Assembly: GCF_016756615.1 (NCBI RefSeq)
Contig: NZ_AP023262.1
Coordinates: 2,478,501 to 2,542,500 of the forward strand
Length of the DNA: 64,000 bases
Direction of reading: 5' to 3'
Origin: Mesorhizobium sp. L-8-3
Lineage (GTDB): Bacteria; Pseudomonadota; Alphaproteobacteria; Rhizobiales; Rhizobiaceae
Below the pieces are notes generated by a model, which was not told the DNA's origin, made no database searches, and saw only the letters and a program-made list of their open reading frames with translations. How positions within the stretch are numbered: the first letter of the stretch is position 1; the number at the start of each line of letters is the position of its first letter. Both the position numbers and the translations under genes were made by a program. Of this stretch, positions 63,740-64,000 are shown piece by piece.

Positions 63740-64000
63740 ATGACCGTCAGAGTTGCCATCAACGGATTTGGCCGCATCGGCCGCAACATCGTGCGCGCCA
63801 TCTACGAATCCGGCCGCAAGGATATCGACGTCGTCGCCGTCAACGATCTCGGCCCGGTCGAGACCAACGCCCATCTGCTGCGCTTCGACAGCGTGCATGG
63901 CAGGTTCCCGCGCGAGGTCGACGTCCATGGCGACACGATCAGCATCGGCAGCGACAAGTTCAAGGTCACCGCGATCAAGGATCCGTCGCAGCTTCCCTGG
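63740..64000 (+). CDS. gap: Glyceraldehyde-3-phosphate dehydrogenase, 5' part
   Basis: The first 87 codons of GAPDH, cut by the window end. The NAD-binding motif AINGFGRIGRNIVRAI and the segment VNDLGPVETNAHLLRFDSVHG are typical. A ggagaaag ribosome-binding site precedes the ATG. It follows tkt, the common central-carbon gene order in Rhizobiales. Confidence 0.97.
   Translation, partial: MTVRVAINGFGRIGRNIVRAIYESGRKDIDVVAVNDLGPVETNAHLLRFDSVHGRFPREVDVHGDTISIGSDKFKVTAIKDPSQLPW

Overview
GC-rich chromosomal segment of an alphaproteobacterium, most likely Hyphomicrobiales (Rhizobiales) close to Mesorhizobium/Phyllobacteriaceae. The evidence is a GapR (DUF2312) gene, a DUF4164-zapA pair divergent from tkt-gap, a 6S RNA candidate upstream of 5-formyl-THF cyclo-ligase, a TGA-N9-TCA (RirA-type) iron box before exbB, and the intergenic palindromes common in rhizobia. 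No transposase, integrase, CRISPR array, tRNA or rRNA gene was recognised. The taxonomic call is inference.

Layout. 0-3.4 kb: LacI regulator, glycerophosphodiesterase, inositol-phosphatase-family enzyme, small exported protein and terminator. 3.5-7.1 kb: response regulator/hybrid histidine kinase operon, divergent from a regulator whose receiver domain has lost its phospho-acceptor Asp. 7.2-8.2 kb: small membrane protein and L,D-transpeptidase. 8.3-13.2 kb: a four-gene phospholipid operon resembling the uncharacterised E. coli ynbABC genes, divergent from a TetR gene; between them lie a 24-bp tandem repeat and a double palindromic operator. 13.2-15.7 kb: exbB-exbD-tonB behind a candidate iron box. 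16.6-19.2 kb: copper P-type ATPase behind a CueR-type promoter. 19.4-32.1 kb: catabolic region with a minus-strand set marR, ThDP enzyme, SDR, TRAP transporter dctPQM and a PanE-like reductase, plus plus-strand aldehyde dehydrogenases, an AraC regulator and a GMC oxidoreductase; two copies of a TAGTTT-N6-AAAC operator lie before marR and before the SDR gene.

32.2-38.3 kb: TerC, a YmdB-type phosphodiesterase, fau, 6S RNA, a MoxR/VWA pair with a GNAT gene between them, and msrB. 38.5-44.2 kb: outer-membrane beta-barrel protein, two small unknown genes, and a large autotransporter whose frame is broken exactly in a proline-coding tandem repeat. 45.2-54.7 kb: GapR, lipoprotein M48 protease, thiamine import (thiBPQ under a TPP riboswitch, with a nested inverted repeat between thiB and thiP), divergent thiamine pyrophosphokinase, an Uup-type ABC-F protein and a GNAT enzyme. 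55-60.3 kb: surface-glycan genes (ABC exporter, two GT2 glycosyltransferases, acyltransferase). 60.5-64 kb: zapA, DUF4164, transketolase and the start of GAPDH.

The strongest leads are the autotransporter, where four 22-bp units among 21-bp units put the beta-barrel out of frame (a possible phase switch), and the ynb-like lipid operon with its unusual leader and operator.
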